From positions 1-36,322 of the forward strand of contig NZ_JAEMSS010000020.1 in NCBI RefSeq assembly GCF_016462705.1: a stretch of DNA of 36,322 bases, read 5' to 3'. Every line of letters begins with the position of its first letter. Position 1 is the stretch's first letter. Positions 8,417 through 18,051 of the stretch are shown piece by piece. This DNA comes from Nocardioides sp. (GTDB lineage Bacteria > Actinomycetota > Actinomycetes > Propionibacteriales > Nocardioidaceae). Position numbers and translations under genes: made by a program. The notes beneath the pieces were generated by a model, which was given only the letters and a program-made list of their open reading frames with translations, was not told where the DNA came from and made no database searches.

Positions 8417-9556
8417 GTGACTGCCTCCGGGACCTGCCTGCCGGCCTTCGAGCCGCTCCGCGACCTGCTCGCCACCAACCTCGCCGACGGGTCCGACCTC
8501 GGTGCCTCCGTGGCGGTGCTGCACGACGGGGAACTGGTCGCCGACCTGTGGGGAGGTGAGGCGAGTCCCGGCGTGCCGTGGCAGGAGGACACCCTGGTCC
8601 AGGTCTGGTCGGTGACCAAGCCGATGGCGGCGCTGACCGTCCTGGTGCTCGCCGACCGGGGCGAGGTCGACCTCGACGCCCCCGTGTCGTCGTACTGGAC
8701 CGACTTCCGGCGCGACGACGTGCTGGTCCGCCACCTCCTCGCCCACACGTCCGGGTACGCCGGGTGGACCGAGCCGCTCGACGTGGCGGGACTGCTCGAC
8801 CTGGAGCGTTCCGAGCGGATGCTCGCCGAGCAGGACCCGTGGTGGGAGCCGGGCACGGCCTCCGGCTACCACATGATCGCCTACGGCCACCTGCTCGACG
8901 GCCTGGTCCGCGCCGCGACCGGAACGCCTCTGGCCGACCACTTCCGCACGCTCGTCGCCGAGCCGCTGGGCGCCGACTTCCATCTCGGGGTGCCCGACGA
9001 CGTCCTCGCGCGGTGCGCCGACCTGGTCGCGCCCACGGACTCGGGCATCGACTACTCGACGCTGCCGGAGGGCAACCTGCTGGTGCCGACGGTGGTCAAC
9101 CCGCTGCTCGACATCGACAACCCCGACAACGGCTGCAACAGCGCGGCGTTCCGTGCGGTGTCGGTCGCCGGGATCAACGGCCACGGCAACGCCCGCTCGA
9201 TCGCGCGGGCCCAGTCGGTCGTGTCCCACGGCGGCGAGGTCGGCGGCGTACGGCTGCTGTCCGAGCGCACGGTGGAGCGGATCTTCGAGGTCCAGGCCGA
9301 GGGGCCGGACAAGGTGCTGATGGCGCCGCTGCGCTGGGGCATCGGCTACGGGCTGCCCTCGCCCACCACGCCGGCGATCCCCGACGGACGGGCGTGCTGG
9401 TGGACCGGCTGGGGCGGCTCGATCGTCGTCAACGACCTCGACCGGCGGGTCACCGTCGCCTACGCGATGAACAAGATGGTCGGCGCCCACTTCATCTCGT
9501 CGGCGAGAACCGACCGCTACCTCTCGACCGCGTTCGACTGCCTGGAGGCGATGTGA
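8417..9556 (+). CDS. Serine hydrolase, beta-lactamase (class C)/EstB family
   Basis: This protein of about 379 residues has the penicillin-binding-protein fold used by EstB-type carboxylesterases. The nucleophile motif SVTK is near residues 65-68 (WSVTKPMAALTVL), followed by RHLLAHTSGYAGW and GYHMIAYGHLL, where the second catalytic Tyr usually lies. There is no signal peptide, which favours a cytoplasmic esterase over a secreted beta-lactamase. I start it at GTG 8417 because of the TATTGT box; GTG 8396 would add seven residues and lie within the operator. The stop overlaps the monooxygenase start (GTGA). Its likely job beside a flavin monooxygenase is to hydrolyse an ester or lactone. The substrate is unknown. 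Confidence 0.87.
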   Translation: MTASGTCLPAFEPLRDLLATNLADGSDLGASVAVLHDGELVADLWGGEASPGVPWQEDTLVQVWSVTKPMAALTVLVLADRGEVDLDAPVSSYWTDFRRDDVLVRHLLAHTSGYAGWTEPLDVAGLLDLERSERMLAEQDPWWEPGTASGYHMIAYGHLLDGLVRAATGTPLADHFRTLVAEPLGADFHLGVPDDVLARCADLVAPTDSGIDYSTLPEGNLLVPTVVNPLLDIDNPDNGCNSAAFRAVSVAGINGHGNARSIARAQSVVSHGGEVGGVRLLSERTVERIFEVQAEGPDKVLMAPLRWGIGYGLPSPTTPAIPDGRACWWTGWGGSIVVNDLDRRVTVAYAMNKMVGAHFISSARTDRYLSTAFDCLEAM

Positions 9557-10893
9557 GCACGAGCGACGTGAAGGTCTGCATCATCGGCGCCGGCTGCTCC
9601 GGCATCACCACGGCCAAGCGCCTCCAGGACCACGGCATCGCCTACGACCAGCTCGAGATGTCCGACGACGTGGGCGGCAACTGGTACTTCCGCAACCCCA
9701 ACGGGCGCTCCGCGGTCTACGAGTCGCTGCACATCGACACCTCGAAGACCCGCCTCCAGTTCGAGGACTTCCCGGTCCCGGAGGACTGGCCGGACTTCCC
9801 CAGCCACCGGCTGATGCACCAGTACTTCCGCGACTACGTCGACCACTTCGGGCTGCGGGGCGGGATCGAGTTCGGGGTCGCCGTGGAGCGGTGCACCCGC
9901 AACGCCGATGGCGGCTGGGACGTCGAGCTGTCGACCGGCGAGACCCGGTCGTACACCGACCTGGTCGTCGCCAACGGCCACCACTGGAAGCCGCGGCTGC
10001 CCCGGTGGGCGACAGAGCACCCGGGCGAGTTCGACGGGGTCCTCATGCACAGCCACGACTACGTCTCGCCGTTCGAGCCGGTGGAGGTCCGCGGCAAGCG
10101 CGTCGTCGTCGTCGGGATGGGCAACTCGGCGATGGACATCGCCAGCGAGCTGTCGTCGCCGTGGATGGCGGACACGCTCTACGTCTCCGCGCGGCGCGGT
10201 GTCTGGGTGCTGCCGAAGTACCGCAACGGCCAGCCCGCCGACAAGGTGATGGCGCCTCCGGACATCCCCAAGGACGTGGCCCTGGCCGCGTCGCGGGAGC
10301 TGATCCGCAACCTGGTCGGCGAGATGTCGTCGTACGGCCTGCCGGAGCCGGACCACGAGCCGCTCGCCGCCCACCCGTCGGTGTCCGCGGACTTCCTCAC
10401 CAAGGCCGGCTCGGGCGACATCCACATGCTGCCCGCCATCGAGCGGCTCGAGGGGTCCAGCGTGCACCTGGCCGACGGCTCGTCGGTCGAGGCGGACGTC
10501 ATCATCTGCGCGACCGGGTACGAGATGGAGTTCCCGTTCTTCGACTCGGCCGAGACCGCCCTGCACCCCGACGACGAGCACCGCTACCCGCTCTTCAAGC
10601 GGATGATCAAGCCCGGCGTCGACCACCTGTTCTTCATGGGGCTGGCGCAGTCCTCGCCGACGATCGTCAACCTCGCCGAGCAGCAGTCCAAGCTCCTGGC
10701 CAAGCTCCTCGATGGCACCTACGCGCTGCCGTCGGTCGAGGAGCAGGAGCGGATCATGCGCGCCGACGAGGCCTTCCACCTCGAGCAGTACTACGCCGCC
10801 CCGAGGCACACCATCCAGATCGACTTCGGGCGCTACTGCGTCGACCTGCACCAGGAGATCGCGGCGGGTGAGCAGCGCGCCGCTCAGCGATGA
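9553..10893 (+). CDS. Flavin-containing monooxygenase (class B, FMO-like; possible Baeyer-Villiger activity)
   Basis: This 446-residue flavoprotein has two Rossmann motifs, GAGCSG (12-17) for FAD and GMGNSA (188-193) for NADPH. The class B fingerprint FxGxxxHxxxY is present as FDGVLMHSHDY (160-170), and CATGYEMEFPF is the FATGY-type motif. The Tyr in the fingerprint places it with FMOs/N-hydroxylating monooxygenases rather than classical type I Baeyer-Villiger enzymes, which have W(P/D); some FMOs do carry out that reaction. It is translationally coupled to the esterase upstream (GTGA overlap), an arrangement seen in ketone degradation, where the monooxygenase makes the ester and the esterase cleaves it. 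It converges on the GNAT gene with a 9-bp gap. Confidence 0.9.
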   Translation: MSTSDVKVCIIGAGCSGITTAKRLQDHGIAYDQLEMSDDVGGNWYFRNPNGRSAVYESLHIDTSKTRLQFEDFPVPEDWPDFPSHRLMHQYFRDYVDHFGLRGGIEFGVAVERCTRNADGGWDVELSTGETRSYTDLVVANGHHWKPRLPRWATEHPGEFDGVLMHSHDYVSPFEPVEVRGKRVVVVGMGNSAMDIASELSSPWMADTLYVSARRGVWVLPKYRNGQPADKVMAPPDIPKDVALAASRELIRNLVGEMSSYGLPEPDHEPLAAHPSVSADFLTKAGSGDIHMLPAIERLEGSSVHLADGSSVEADVIICATGYEMEFPFFDSAETALHPDDEHRYPLFKRMIKPGVDHLFFMGLAQSSPTIVNLAEQQSKLLAKLLDGTYALPSVEEQERIMRADEAFHLEQYYAAPRHTIQIDFGRYCVDLHQEIAAGEQRAAQR

Positions 10894-10902
10894 CCCCGCG
10901 CG

Positions 10903-11402
10903 TCAGAGATCCCGCGTGGTCAACAGGTTCGTGCCGTGCGTGGTCTCCTCGCGGCTCGTCTCGGTGAACCCGAGCTTCGCCAGCACCCGTCGCGACGCGT
11001 CGTTCCAGTCCCACACCGTGGCGGACAGCCGGACGTGTCCGGACGCTCTCGCCCAGTCCAGGACCGCCGTCGCGGCCTCGGTCGCATAGCCCTGGCCCCA
11101 GACCCGGCGGAGCAGCTCGAAGGCCAGCTCCGGCTCCCCGTCCGGCCCTCCGGCGGCGACCAGCCCGCAGTAGCCGATCACGTCGCCCTCGGTCTTGCGC
11201 TCGACGGCGAGCAAGCCGGTCGTCGAGGGGTGGAGGGCCCGGATCCCCTCCTCGAAGTCCTCGACGGTCGGACGGCCTTCGTCGTCGATCCTCCGATGAG
11301 GTGGCACCCTCGGGTCACGCTCGGACCACAGCGCACGCTGGATCGCCGCCTCGGACACCCGCCACGGCCTGAGCAGCAGGCGCTCGGTCTCGAGCACGTG
11401 GG

Positions 11403-11406
<4 letters not shown>
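10903..11406 (-). CDS. GNAT family N-acetyltransferase (RimJ/RimL-like)
   Basis: The 167-residue protein begins [11 protein letters not shown], as RimJ/RimL-type acetyltransferases do, and has the acetyl-CoA pyrophosphate loop as WGQGYATEA followed by [15 protein letters not shown] and [13 protein letters not shown]. It transfers an acetyl group from acetyl-CoA to an amine; the acceptor may be a protein N-terminus or a small molecule. The GTG start overlaps the stop of the DUF255 protein gene by four bases (11403-11406), so it is the second gene of that operon. Confidence 0.88.
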
Positions 11407-13388
<1,982 letters not shown>

Positions 13389-13411
13389 ACGACCAGCCAA
13401 GCAGGCAGTCC

Positions 13412-13417
13412 TAGGCT
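13412..13417 (+). promoter_or_regulatory. -10 box of leaderless PaiB-like gene promoter, part of CCTAGG palindrome
   Basis: TAGGCT lies exactly six bases before ATG 13424. It forms half of CCTAGG (13410-13415), whose other strand gives TAGGAC toward the DUF255 gene, so the divergent genes may have overlapping -10 boxes. Confidence 0.45.
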
Positions 13418-13423
13418 CGCGAC

Positions 13424-13768
13424 ATGTACGTGCCCCGCTTCAACGCCGTCGAGGACGAGGCGACGATCCGCGCCTTCGTGACCGACTCCGGCGCCGCTGA
13501 CCTGGTGACGACCGGTCGCGAGGGCTACCCGGTCTCGACGCTCCTGCCCGTGGCGTGGGAGGACGACCGGGTGATCGCCCACTTCGCGCGCGCGAACCCG
13601 CACTGGAAGGAGATCGAACCCGGTGCACCCGCGCTGCTCGTGTGTCGCGGCGCCCAGGCCCACCCTGCGCCGCACCGAGCCGGTCCGGTCGAGCACTCGC
13701 GCAGCAACAAGCACTCCGGCGTCCGGCACCTCCCGGTCCGACTCACTCCGAGGATCTTCTACCGATAG
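13424..13768 (+). CDS. Truncated PaiB-like FMN-binding protein with an unrelated tail (probable gene remnant)
   Basis: The first 75 or so residues match the start of PaiB/FMN-binding negative transcriptional regulators: [46 protein letters not shown] and RGAQA. At the point where the family continues with YVSP and about 130 more residues, the sequence changes abruptly to a basic tail ending [13 protein letters not shown]. No other frame restores the PaiB sequence, so this looks like a deletion that fused the PaiB start to the end of a different gene, not a simple frameshift. The tail stops seven bases before the SRPBCC start, like a normal upstream gene of an operon. Flavin binding is unlikely in the remnant. 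It may still be transcribed, since TAGGCT stands six bases before ATG. Confidence 0.6.
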   Translation: MYVPRFNAVEDEATIRAFVTDSGAADLVTTGREGYPVSTLLPVAWEDDRVIAHFARANPHWKEIEPGAPALLVCRGAQAHPAPHRAGPVEHSRSNKHSGVRHLPVRLTPRIFYR

Positions 13769-13775
13769 GAACACC

Positions 13776-14285
13776 GTGCCCAAGACGCTCCACCCGTGCC
13801 AGCACGTCGACCTCGACTGGCTGGCCCGTGCCCCTCAGCGCTTCAGCAACGACGTCGACGTCGCGCTGTCCCCCGACGAGCTCTTCGGGGTCCTGGCCCG
13901 CGCGGACACCTGGCCGCGCTGGGCCAAGGTCATCACCCACGTGGAGTACACGAGCCCCGAGCCGCACGGCGTCGGCACCACCCGCGTCGTCACGATGCGC
14001 GGGGGGATGGTCGGCGACGAGGTGTTCCTCGCCTGGGAGCCGGGCCGGCAGATGGCGTTCCGGTTCAACACCAGCGCCACCAAGACCCTCAGGGCGTTCC
14101 TGGAGAACTACCGCCTGGAGCCGATCGCGGGCGGGACCCGGCTGACCTGGGAGCTCGGCATGGACACCGGCGGGGCCTCCCAGCTCTTCGCACCCGTCTC
14201 GACACCGATCACGAACCTGATGTTCCGGCGGTTCCTGGGGAACCTGCAGCGGCTCTGTGCGAACGGCGTGCCCGCGGTCGGGTGA
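13776..14285 (+). CDS. SRPBCC (START-like) family protein
   Basis: This 169-residue protein fits the SRPBCC/polyketide cyclase-like fold: VDVALSPDELFGVLARADTW, then WAKVITHVEYTSP, VVTMRGGMVGDEVFLAWEPG, FRFNTSATKTLRAFLENY and GGTRLTWELGMDTG, ending in a long C-terminal helix. Such proteins hold hydrophobic ligands in a deep pocket. The W at the end of the first helix and the PRWAK segment are typical. The GTG at 13776 has AGGA six bases upstream. It follows the truncated PaiB-like gene by seven bases. No specific ligand or partner can be named. Confidence 0.82.
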   Translation: MPKTLHPCQHVDLDWLARAPQRFSNDVDVALSPDELFGVLARADTWPRWAKVITHVEYTSPEPHGVGTTRVVTMRGGMVGDEVFLAWEPGRQMAFRFNTSATKTLRAFLENYRLEPIAGGTRLTWELGMDTGGASQLFAPVSTPITNLMFRRFLGNLQRLCANGVPAVG

Positions 14286-14363
14286 CGGCGGACGGTTTGC
14301 CGCAGGACCCGGTCGGGCACCGCCTCTCCTGCGTCACGCCACCCACCACACAGGAGGTTCTCC

Positions 14364-14435
14364 ATGGACACCCGGACCATCGCCGTTCTCGCCCTGGTCA
14401 TCGCCGTCGTCGTCCTGCTCTTCCTGGTCCTCTGA
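14364..14435 (+). CDS. 23-residue single-pass membrane peptide
   Basis: A strong ribosome-binding site, AGGAGG, lies seven bases before ATG, and the short frame encodes MDTRTIAVLALVIAVVVLL followed by FLVL and a TGA stop. It has five polar/charged N-terminal residues and then one uninterrupted hydrophobic helix. A perfect 10-bp hairpin begins eight bases after the stop, as expected for a self-contained small transcription unit. The ribosome-binding site is stronger than that of most genes here. I do not recognise a family; similarly short hydrophobic proteins can regulate membrane complexes or act as toxins, but nothing shows which. It lies 78 bp after the SRPBCC gene. Confidence 0.6.
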   Translation: MDTRTIAVLALVIAVVVLLFLVL

Positions 14436-14442
14436 CCCGGCC

Positions 14443-14468
14443 GGGCGGTCCGCTCGGGCGGACCGCCC
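14443..14468. terminator. Bidirectional terminator-like hairpin (10-bp perfect stem)
   Basis: GGGCGGTCCG, loop CTCGGG, CGGACCGCCC. It separates the small membrane peptide (plus strand) from the stop of the DUF2945 gene (minus strand, 14469), so it can serve both. There is no T-tract, which is common for actinobacterial terminators. Confidence 0.7.
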
Positions 14469-14684
14469 CTACGTCCTCCTGCGCAGCGCCCCGGGCTTGT
14501 GCACGGCGGTGCCGCTGCCGCTCTCGCTCTCGACGAGGTACTGAGGCTCGTCCTTCGACGCCTTGACCTTGCGGCCGCCGGCCTCGGTCTCCGAGGTGAT
14601 CTTCCTCAGCACCTTTCCCACGGCGGTACCGCCGTGGCTGTCCCACTCCACCTTGTCGCCCTTGCGGAAGCTCTCGTCGGCCAT
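14469..14684 (-). CDS. DUF2945 (HVA1/TUDOR-like) family protein
   Basis: This 71-residue basic protein has the DUF2945 pattern: FRKGDKVEWDSHGGTAVGKV, KITSETEAGGRKVKASKDEP, QYLVESE and KPGALRR. The family is annotated 'hypervirulence-associated TUDOR domain' from a fungal protein, but bacterial members are small cytoplasmic proteins of unknown function. It is last in the run mca, small membrane protein, SDR, hydrolase, DUF2945, and its stop is at the base of the shared terminator. The gap to the hydrolase is 18 bp. No strong ribosome-binding site is visible. Confidence 0.85.
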   Translation of the reverse strand: MADESFRKGDKVEWDSHGGTAVGKVLRKITSETEAGGRKVKASKDEPQYLVESESGSGTAVHKPGALRRRT

Positions 14685-14702
14685 GACGGAGCGGTAACCG
14701 CC

Positions 14703-15323
14703 TCAGACCCGGCTGAGCAACGTCTGCGCGGTGAAGTCCGCGGCCCGCCGGTCGAACTCGCGGCCGTGCCGGAGCATCGCGTGCTTGCCGCCCTCGATCT
14801 CCACGAACTCGACGTCCGCGGTGCGCGCCAGGTTGGCGGCCACCGTGCGGGCGCGGGCCATGCTCGCGACCCGGTCCTGGGTGCCGTGCAGCACCAGCAC
14901 CCGGCGACCGGTCAGGTCGGCGTCGTCCGTGGGGTAGACCCACGGGTTGAGCGCGACCACGGAGACGACGTCCGGCTCCGCACCCGCCAGAAGGGCGGCG
15001 CGGCCGCCGAGCGAGTGGCCGATCAGGCCCAGCGGGAGGTCGCCGAGCTCGCCGCGGACCTGCGCCATCGCCCACCTGGCGTCCGCCACCGGCGTGTGCT
15101 GGCCGTCCCACCCGCGCCACGAGTTGAGCAGGCGGTAGACCGCGAGCCGCCCGTTGCCGGCCCGAGCGGCCGCCTTGGCGGTCGGGATCATCCGGACGAC
15201 CGACAGCTGGGTCGGGCTGACCATCATCCGGTCGCCCCGCGAGGCACCTCCGTGCAGCACGAGGACGGCGCCGACGGGCGAGCGTGGACGGGCGACCTGG
15301 ATGAGCCGGGGAGAGGATTCCAC
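14703..15323 (-). CDS. Alpha/beta hydrolase (dienelactone hydrolase-like)
   Basis: The 206-residue protein has the alpha/beta-hydrolase order: oxyanion HGG in GAVLVLHGGASRGD, the nucleophile elbow GHSLGG, a late acid in HGTQDRVAS and the catalytic His in GGKHAMLR. The short length and compact lid suggest a small esterase or thioesterase-like enzyme; the substrate is unknown. I start it at GTG 15323 (VESSPRLIQVARP), where homology would begin; the frame is open to 15425, inside the SDR gene's end. It follows the SDR gene by 40 bp and is probably in its operon. Confidence 0.82.
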   Translation of the reverse strand: MESSPRLIQVARPRSPVGAVLVLHGGASRGDRMMVSPTQLSVVRMIPTAKAAARAGNGRLAVYRLLNSWRGWDGQHTPVADARWAMAQVRGELGDLPLGLIGHSLGGRAALLAGAEPDVVSVVALNPWVYPTDDADLTGRRVLVLHGTQDRVASMARARTVAANLARTADVEFVEIEGGKHAMLRHGREFDRRAADFTAQTLLSRV

Positions 15324-15363
15324 CCCGACAGTGTTCAGGGTGCCTGGTGAGGGACCGGCCTCG

Positions 15364-16845
15364 TCACCAGGGACTCGGCGCGTAGTCCTTGAGGAAGTGG
15401 CCGTGCAGGTCGGTGCCGGTCTCACCCTGGACCACCGGGTCGTAGACGCGGGCCGCGCCGTCGACCAGGTCCAGCGGGGCGTGCCAGCCCTCCGCGGCGA
15501 TCCGGAGCTTGTCCTGGTGCGGCCGCTCGTCGGTGATCCACCCGGTGTCGACCGCGTTCATCAGGATCCGGTCGGTCTCGAACATCTCCGCCGAGCTGGT
15601 CCTCGTCATCATGTTGAGAGCGGCCTTGGCCATGTTGGTGTGCGGGTGGCCGGCGCCCTTGTAGCGGCGCGAGAACTGACCTTCCATGGCCGACACGTTG
15701 ACCACGTGCGCACGTCCGGAGGGGGCTCGGCGCGCCGCCTCGGCGAGGGCCGGACGGAGCCGCGACACCAGGAGGAACGGCGCCACGGAGTTGCACAGCT
15801 GCACCTCGAGGAGCTCGAGCGGGTCCACCTGGTCGACGGTCTGGGTCCACGAGTTGCTGGTCGCGACGTCGGGCAGCAGCCCGCCGGCGTCCACCGCGGT
15901 GCCGGCCAGGTGCGCGTCGAGGGAAGCGTTGCCGGCCCGCAGCGCGAGCGCGGTCAGGGAGGCGGCCGTGTGGGCGGCGACCGCCTCGGCGGTCGACTCA
16001 CCGTCGTGGTGAGCCACCGGGTCGGCGGCCAGGGCCCCGGCGATCGCGGCGGGGTGCGCCTCGGAGACCCGGTCGAAGGTGACCATCTCGGGCAGCGTCA
16101 CGCCCAGCGGCAGCGGCGCGGACTCGGCCTCGACCAGCTGGGAGTAGGCGCCCGGGGAGCGGCGTACTGTCTGGCACGCGTTGTTGACCAGGACGTCGAG
16201 CGGCCCCTCGGCGGCGACGTCGTCGGCGAGCGCGACCACCTGGGTCGGGTCGCGCAGGTCGATGCCGACGATCTTCAGCCGGCCGATCCAGTCGGCACTG
16301 TCCTCGAGCGCGGCGAACCTGCGCACCGCGTCGTGCGGGAACCGGGTGGTGATCGTGGTGTGCGCCCCGTCGCGCAGCAGCCGGAGCGCGATGTACATGC
16401 CGATCTTGGCCCGCCCACCGGTCAGCAGGGCGCGCTTGCCGCTCAGGTCCGTGCGCTGGTCGCGCTTGGCGTGCGACATCGCGGCGCAGGCCGGGCACAG
16501 CCAGTGGTAGAACGCGTCGACCAGCGTGTAGTCGTGCTTGCAGATGTAGCAGCCGCGCGGGTTGACCAGCTCGCCGGCGAACGGGCCCTCGGCCTGCGAG
16601 ACCAGCGGGATGCCGAGCGTCTCGTCGTCGATCCGCAGCGCCGAACCGGTCGCCGTCGCCTCGGTCACGCGACGGTCGTGAGCGAGGTCGGCGGCCCGCT
16701 TGGCCAGCTTGCGGTCGCGCTTGAACGCCTTGTACATGTGGGAGGTCGCGTGCTTGACCTCGACCCGGGCCGGATCGTCGTGGGGCAACTCGTGCAGCTG
16801 CCGGAGCACCCGCAGCGTGGTGGCGAGGTCGTCCGGGTCGATCAC
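15364..16845 (-). CDS. SDR family oxidoreductase with N-terminal zinc-knuckle extension
   Basis: The 493-residue protein has an N-terminal extension containing two CxxC pairs (Cys99/102 and Cys117/120), likely a structural zinc site, then a short-chain dehydrogenase domain. The cofactor loop is TGGRAKIG (142-149) in place of TGxxxGIG, NNAC is at 221-224 and the catalytic Ser is about 385 in NVSAMEG. The usual YxxxK is not conserved: Lys407 is in HTNMAKAAL, the residue four before it is Thr403, and the nearest Tyr is 395. Similar large SDRs occur widely, but their substrate is unknown to me. GTG 16845 overlaps the small membrane protein stop (GTGA). Confidence 0.85.
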   Translation of the reverse strand: MIDPDDLATTLRVLRQLHELPHDDPARVEVKHATSHMYKAFKRDRKLAKRAADLAHDRRVTEATATGSALRIDDETLGIPLVSQAEGPFAGELVNPRGCYICKHDYTLVDAFYHWLCPACAAMSHAKRDQRTDLSGKRALLTGGRAKIGMYIALRLLRDGAHTTITTRFPHDAVRRFAALEDSADWIGRLKIVGIDLRDPTQVVALADDVAAEGPLDVLVNNACQTVRRSPGAYSQLVEAESAPLPLGVTLPEMVTFDRVSEAHPAAIAGALAADPVAHHDGESTAEAVAAHTAASLTALALRAGNASLDAHLAGTAVDAGGLLPDVATSNSWTQTVDQVDPLELLEVQLCNSVAPFLLVSRLRPALAEAARRAPSGRAHVVNVSAMEGQFSRRYKGAGHPHTNMAKAALNMMTRTSSAEMFETDRILMNAVDTGWITDERPHQDKLRIAAEGWHAPLDLVDGAARVYDPVVQGETGTDLHGHFLKDYAPSPW

Positions 16846-17072
16846 GTCTCGTCGGGCTTGGCGGGCTCCGAGCCGTAGAGACCTGCCTTCTCGGCGTCCT
16901 CCGCCCGGCGCAGGTGCTTGGTGAGGCTGAACCCGAGGAAGGCGACGGCGCCGATCAGGAGCAGGAAGACCGCGAACGCCGTCCAGCCCGCCTTGACGTC
17001 CTCGGGCTCGGGCGACTCGTCGGCGAGGCTGACGAGGCCCAGCACCAGGTCCAGCAGCAGCGCGGAGGTCAT
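16842..17072 (-). CDS. Small membrane protein in the mca operon (Rv1083-like position)
   Basis: This 76-residue protein has a hydrophobic N-terminus (ALLLDLVLGLVSLA), an acidic stretch, one clear transmembrane helix at about residues 30-50 (FAVFLLLIGAVAFLGFSL) and a charged cytoplasmic tail (KHLRRAEDAEKAG). The topology is probably one or two passes. It is overlapped by four bases on both sides, by mca upstream (ATGA) and the SDR downstream (GTGA). M. tuberculosis has a small membrane protein gene (Rv1083) beside mca too. The function is unknown. Confidence 0.8.
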   Translation of the reverse strand: MTSALLLDLVLGLVSLADESPEPEDVKAGWTAFAVFLLLIGAVAFLGFSLTKHLRRAEDAEKAGLYGSEPAKPDET

Positions 17073-18022
17073 GGGGCCATTGTCGCAGCCGGGTCGTCCC
17101 CGACCGTTATCCCGGTGAACAGGTCGTCCTCGGGCACGGGGCTGTCGACGAACGACGTCACGAGCTCGAAGTCCTCGGTGGGCGCGACCTCGAGCTGGAT
17201 CTCCCGCGGGATCGCGAACCAGAAGCCGTCCGGGTCGATCTGGGTGGCATGCGCGAGCAGGGCCTGGTCGCGCACCCCGAAGAACTCACCGCACGGGACC
17301 TTGGTCGTGATCCGGGCGTCCCACTCGGGCTCGGGCTCCCACTCCTTGAGGCGCTCCTCCCACGGCGACTCGAGACCGTGGGCCAGCATCGCCTCGTGCA
17401 GGGCCAGCATCCGCGGCCGGTTGAACGAGTGGTGGTAGTAGAGCTTCAGGACCTGCCAGGGCTCGCCCAGCTCGGGGTAGCGCTCGGGATCGGCGGCCGC
17501 CTCGAACGCGGCCACCGAGACCTCGTGGCACTTGACGTGGTCGGGGTGCGGGTAGCCACCGCGCTCGTCGTACGTCGTCATCACGTGCGGCCTGAACTGC
17601 CGGATCAGCTTCACGAGCGGCGCGGCCGCCTCCTCGAGCGGGACCAGGGCGAAGCAGCCCTCGGGCAGCGGCGGCTTGGGGTCGCCCTCGGGCCAGCCGG
17701 AGTCGACGAAGCCCAGCCAGTCCTGCCGCACGCCCAGGATGTCGCGGGCCCGCTCCATCTCCTGCCGGCGGATCTCGGTGATGTTGGCCAGCACGTCGGG
17801 GCGGTCCATCTTGGGGTTGAGGATCGACCCGCGCTCCCCGCCCGTGCAGGTGACGACGTGGACGTCGACGCCCTGCGAGACGTACATCGCGGTCGAGGCG
17901 GCGCCCTTGCTCGACTCGTCGTCAGGGTGGGCGTGAACGTGCATCAGCCGGAGTCCCGCGCGGGGCTTCTCGTGAGTCGGCCCCGGAGTCGGCCCATCGG
18001 TCGGGACAGGGGGATTCGGCAT
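17069..18022 (-). CDS. mca: Mycothiol S-conjugate amidase
   Basis: This 317-residue zinc amidase of the PIG-L/LmbE fold has the metal motif AHPDDE near residues 31-36 and the second His group YPHPDH, with VTCTGGERG and LGFVDSGWPEGDP matching mycobacterial Mca. It cleaves mycothiol adducts of electrophiles and toxins to a mercapturic acid and glucosaminyl-inositol in the cytoplasm. The close paralogue MshB lacks this full sequence; the C-terminal LLAHATQIDPDGFWF supports Mca. A Pro-rich N-terminus of about 20 residues precedes homology. A TAGGGT box six bases before ATG 18022 suggests leaderless expression. It leads a run of overlapping genes and diverges from the DUF4307 gene, as in M. tuberculosis. 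Confidence 0.93.
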   Translation of the reverse strand: MPNPPVPTDGPTPGPTHEKPRAGLRLMHVHAHPDDESSKGAASTAMYVSQGVDVHVVTCTGGERGSILNPKMDRPDVLANITEIRRQEMERARDILGVRQDWLGFVDSGWPEGDPKPPLPEGCFALVPLEEAAAPLVKLIRQFRPHVMTTYDERGGYPHPDHVKCHEVSVAAFEAAADPERYPELGEPWQVLKLYYHHSFNRPRMLALHEAMLAHGLESPWEERLKEWEPEPEWDARITTKVPCGEFFGVRDQALLAHATQIDPDGFWFAIPREIQLEVAPTEDFELVTSFVDSPVPEDDLFTGITVGDDPAATMAP

Positions 18023-18028
18023 GTCATA

Positions 18029-18034
18029 ACCCTA
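18029..18034 (-). promoter_or_regulatory. -10 box of leaderless mca promoter, part of CCTAGG palindrome
   Basis: TAGGGT on the minus strand ends six bases before ATG 18022. It shares CCTAGG (18031-18036) with a TAGGTG on the plus strand pointing to the DUF4307 gene; only 29 bases separate the two start codons. Confidence 0.5.
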
Positions 18035-18051
18035 GGTGTGAGAGTGGACGG

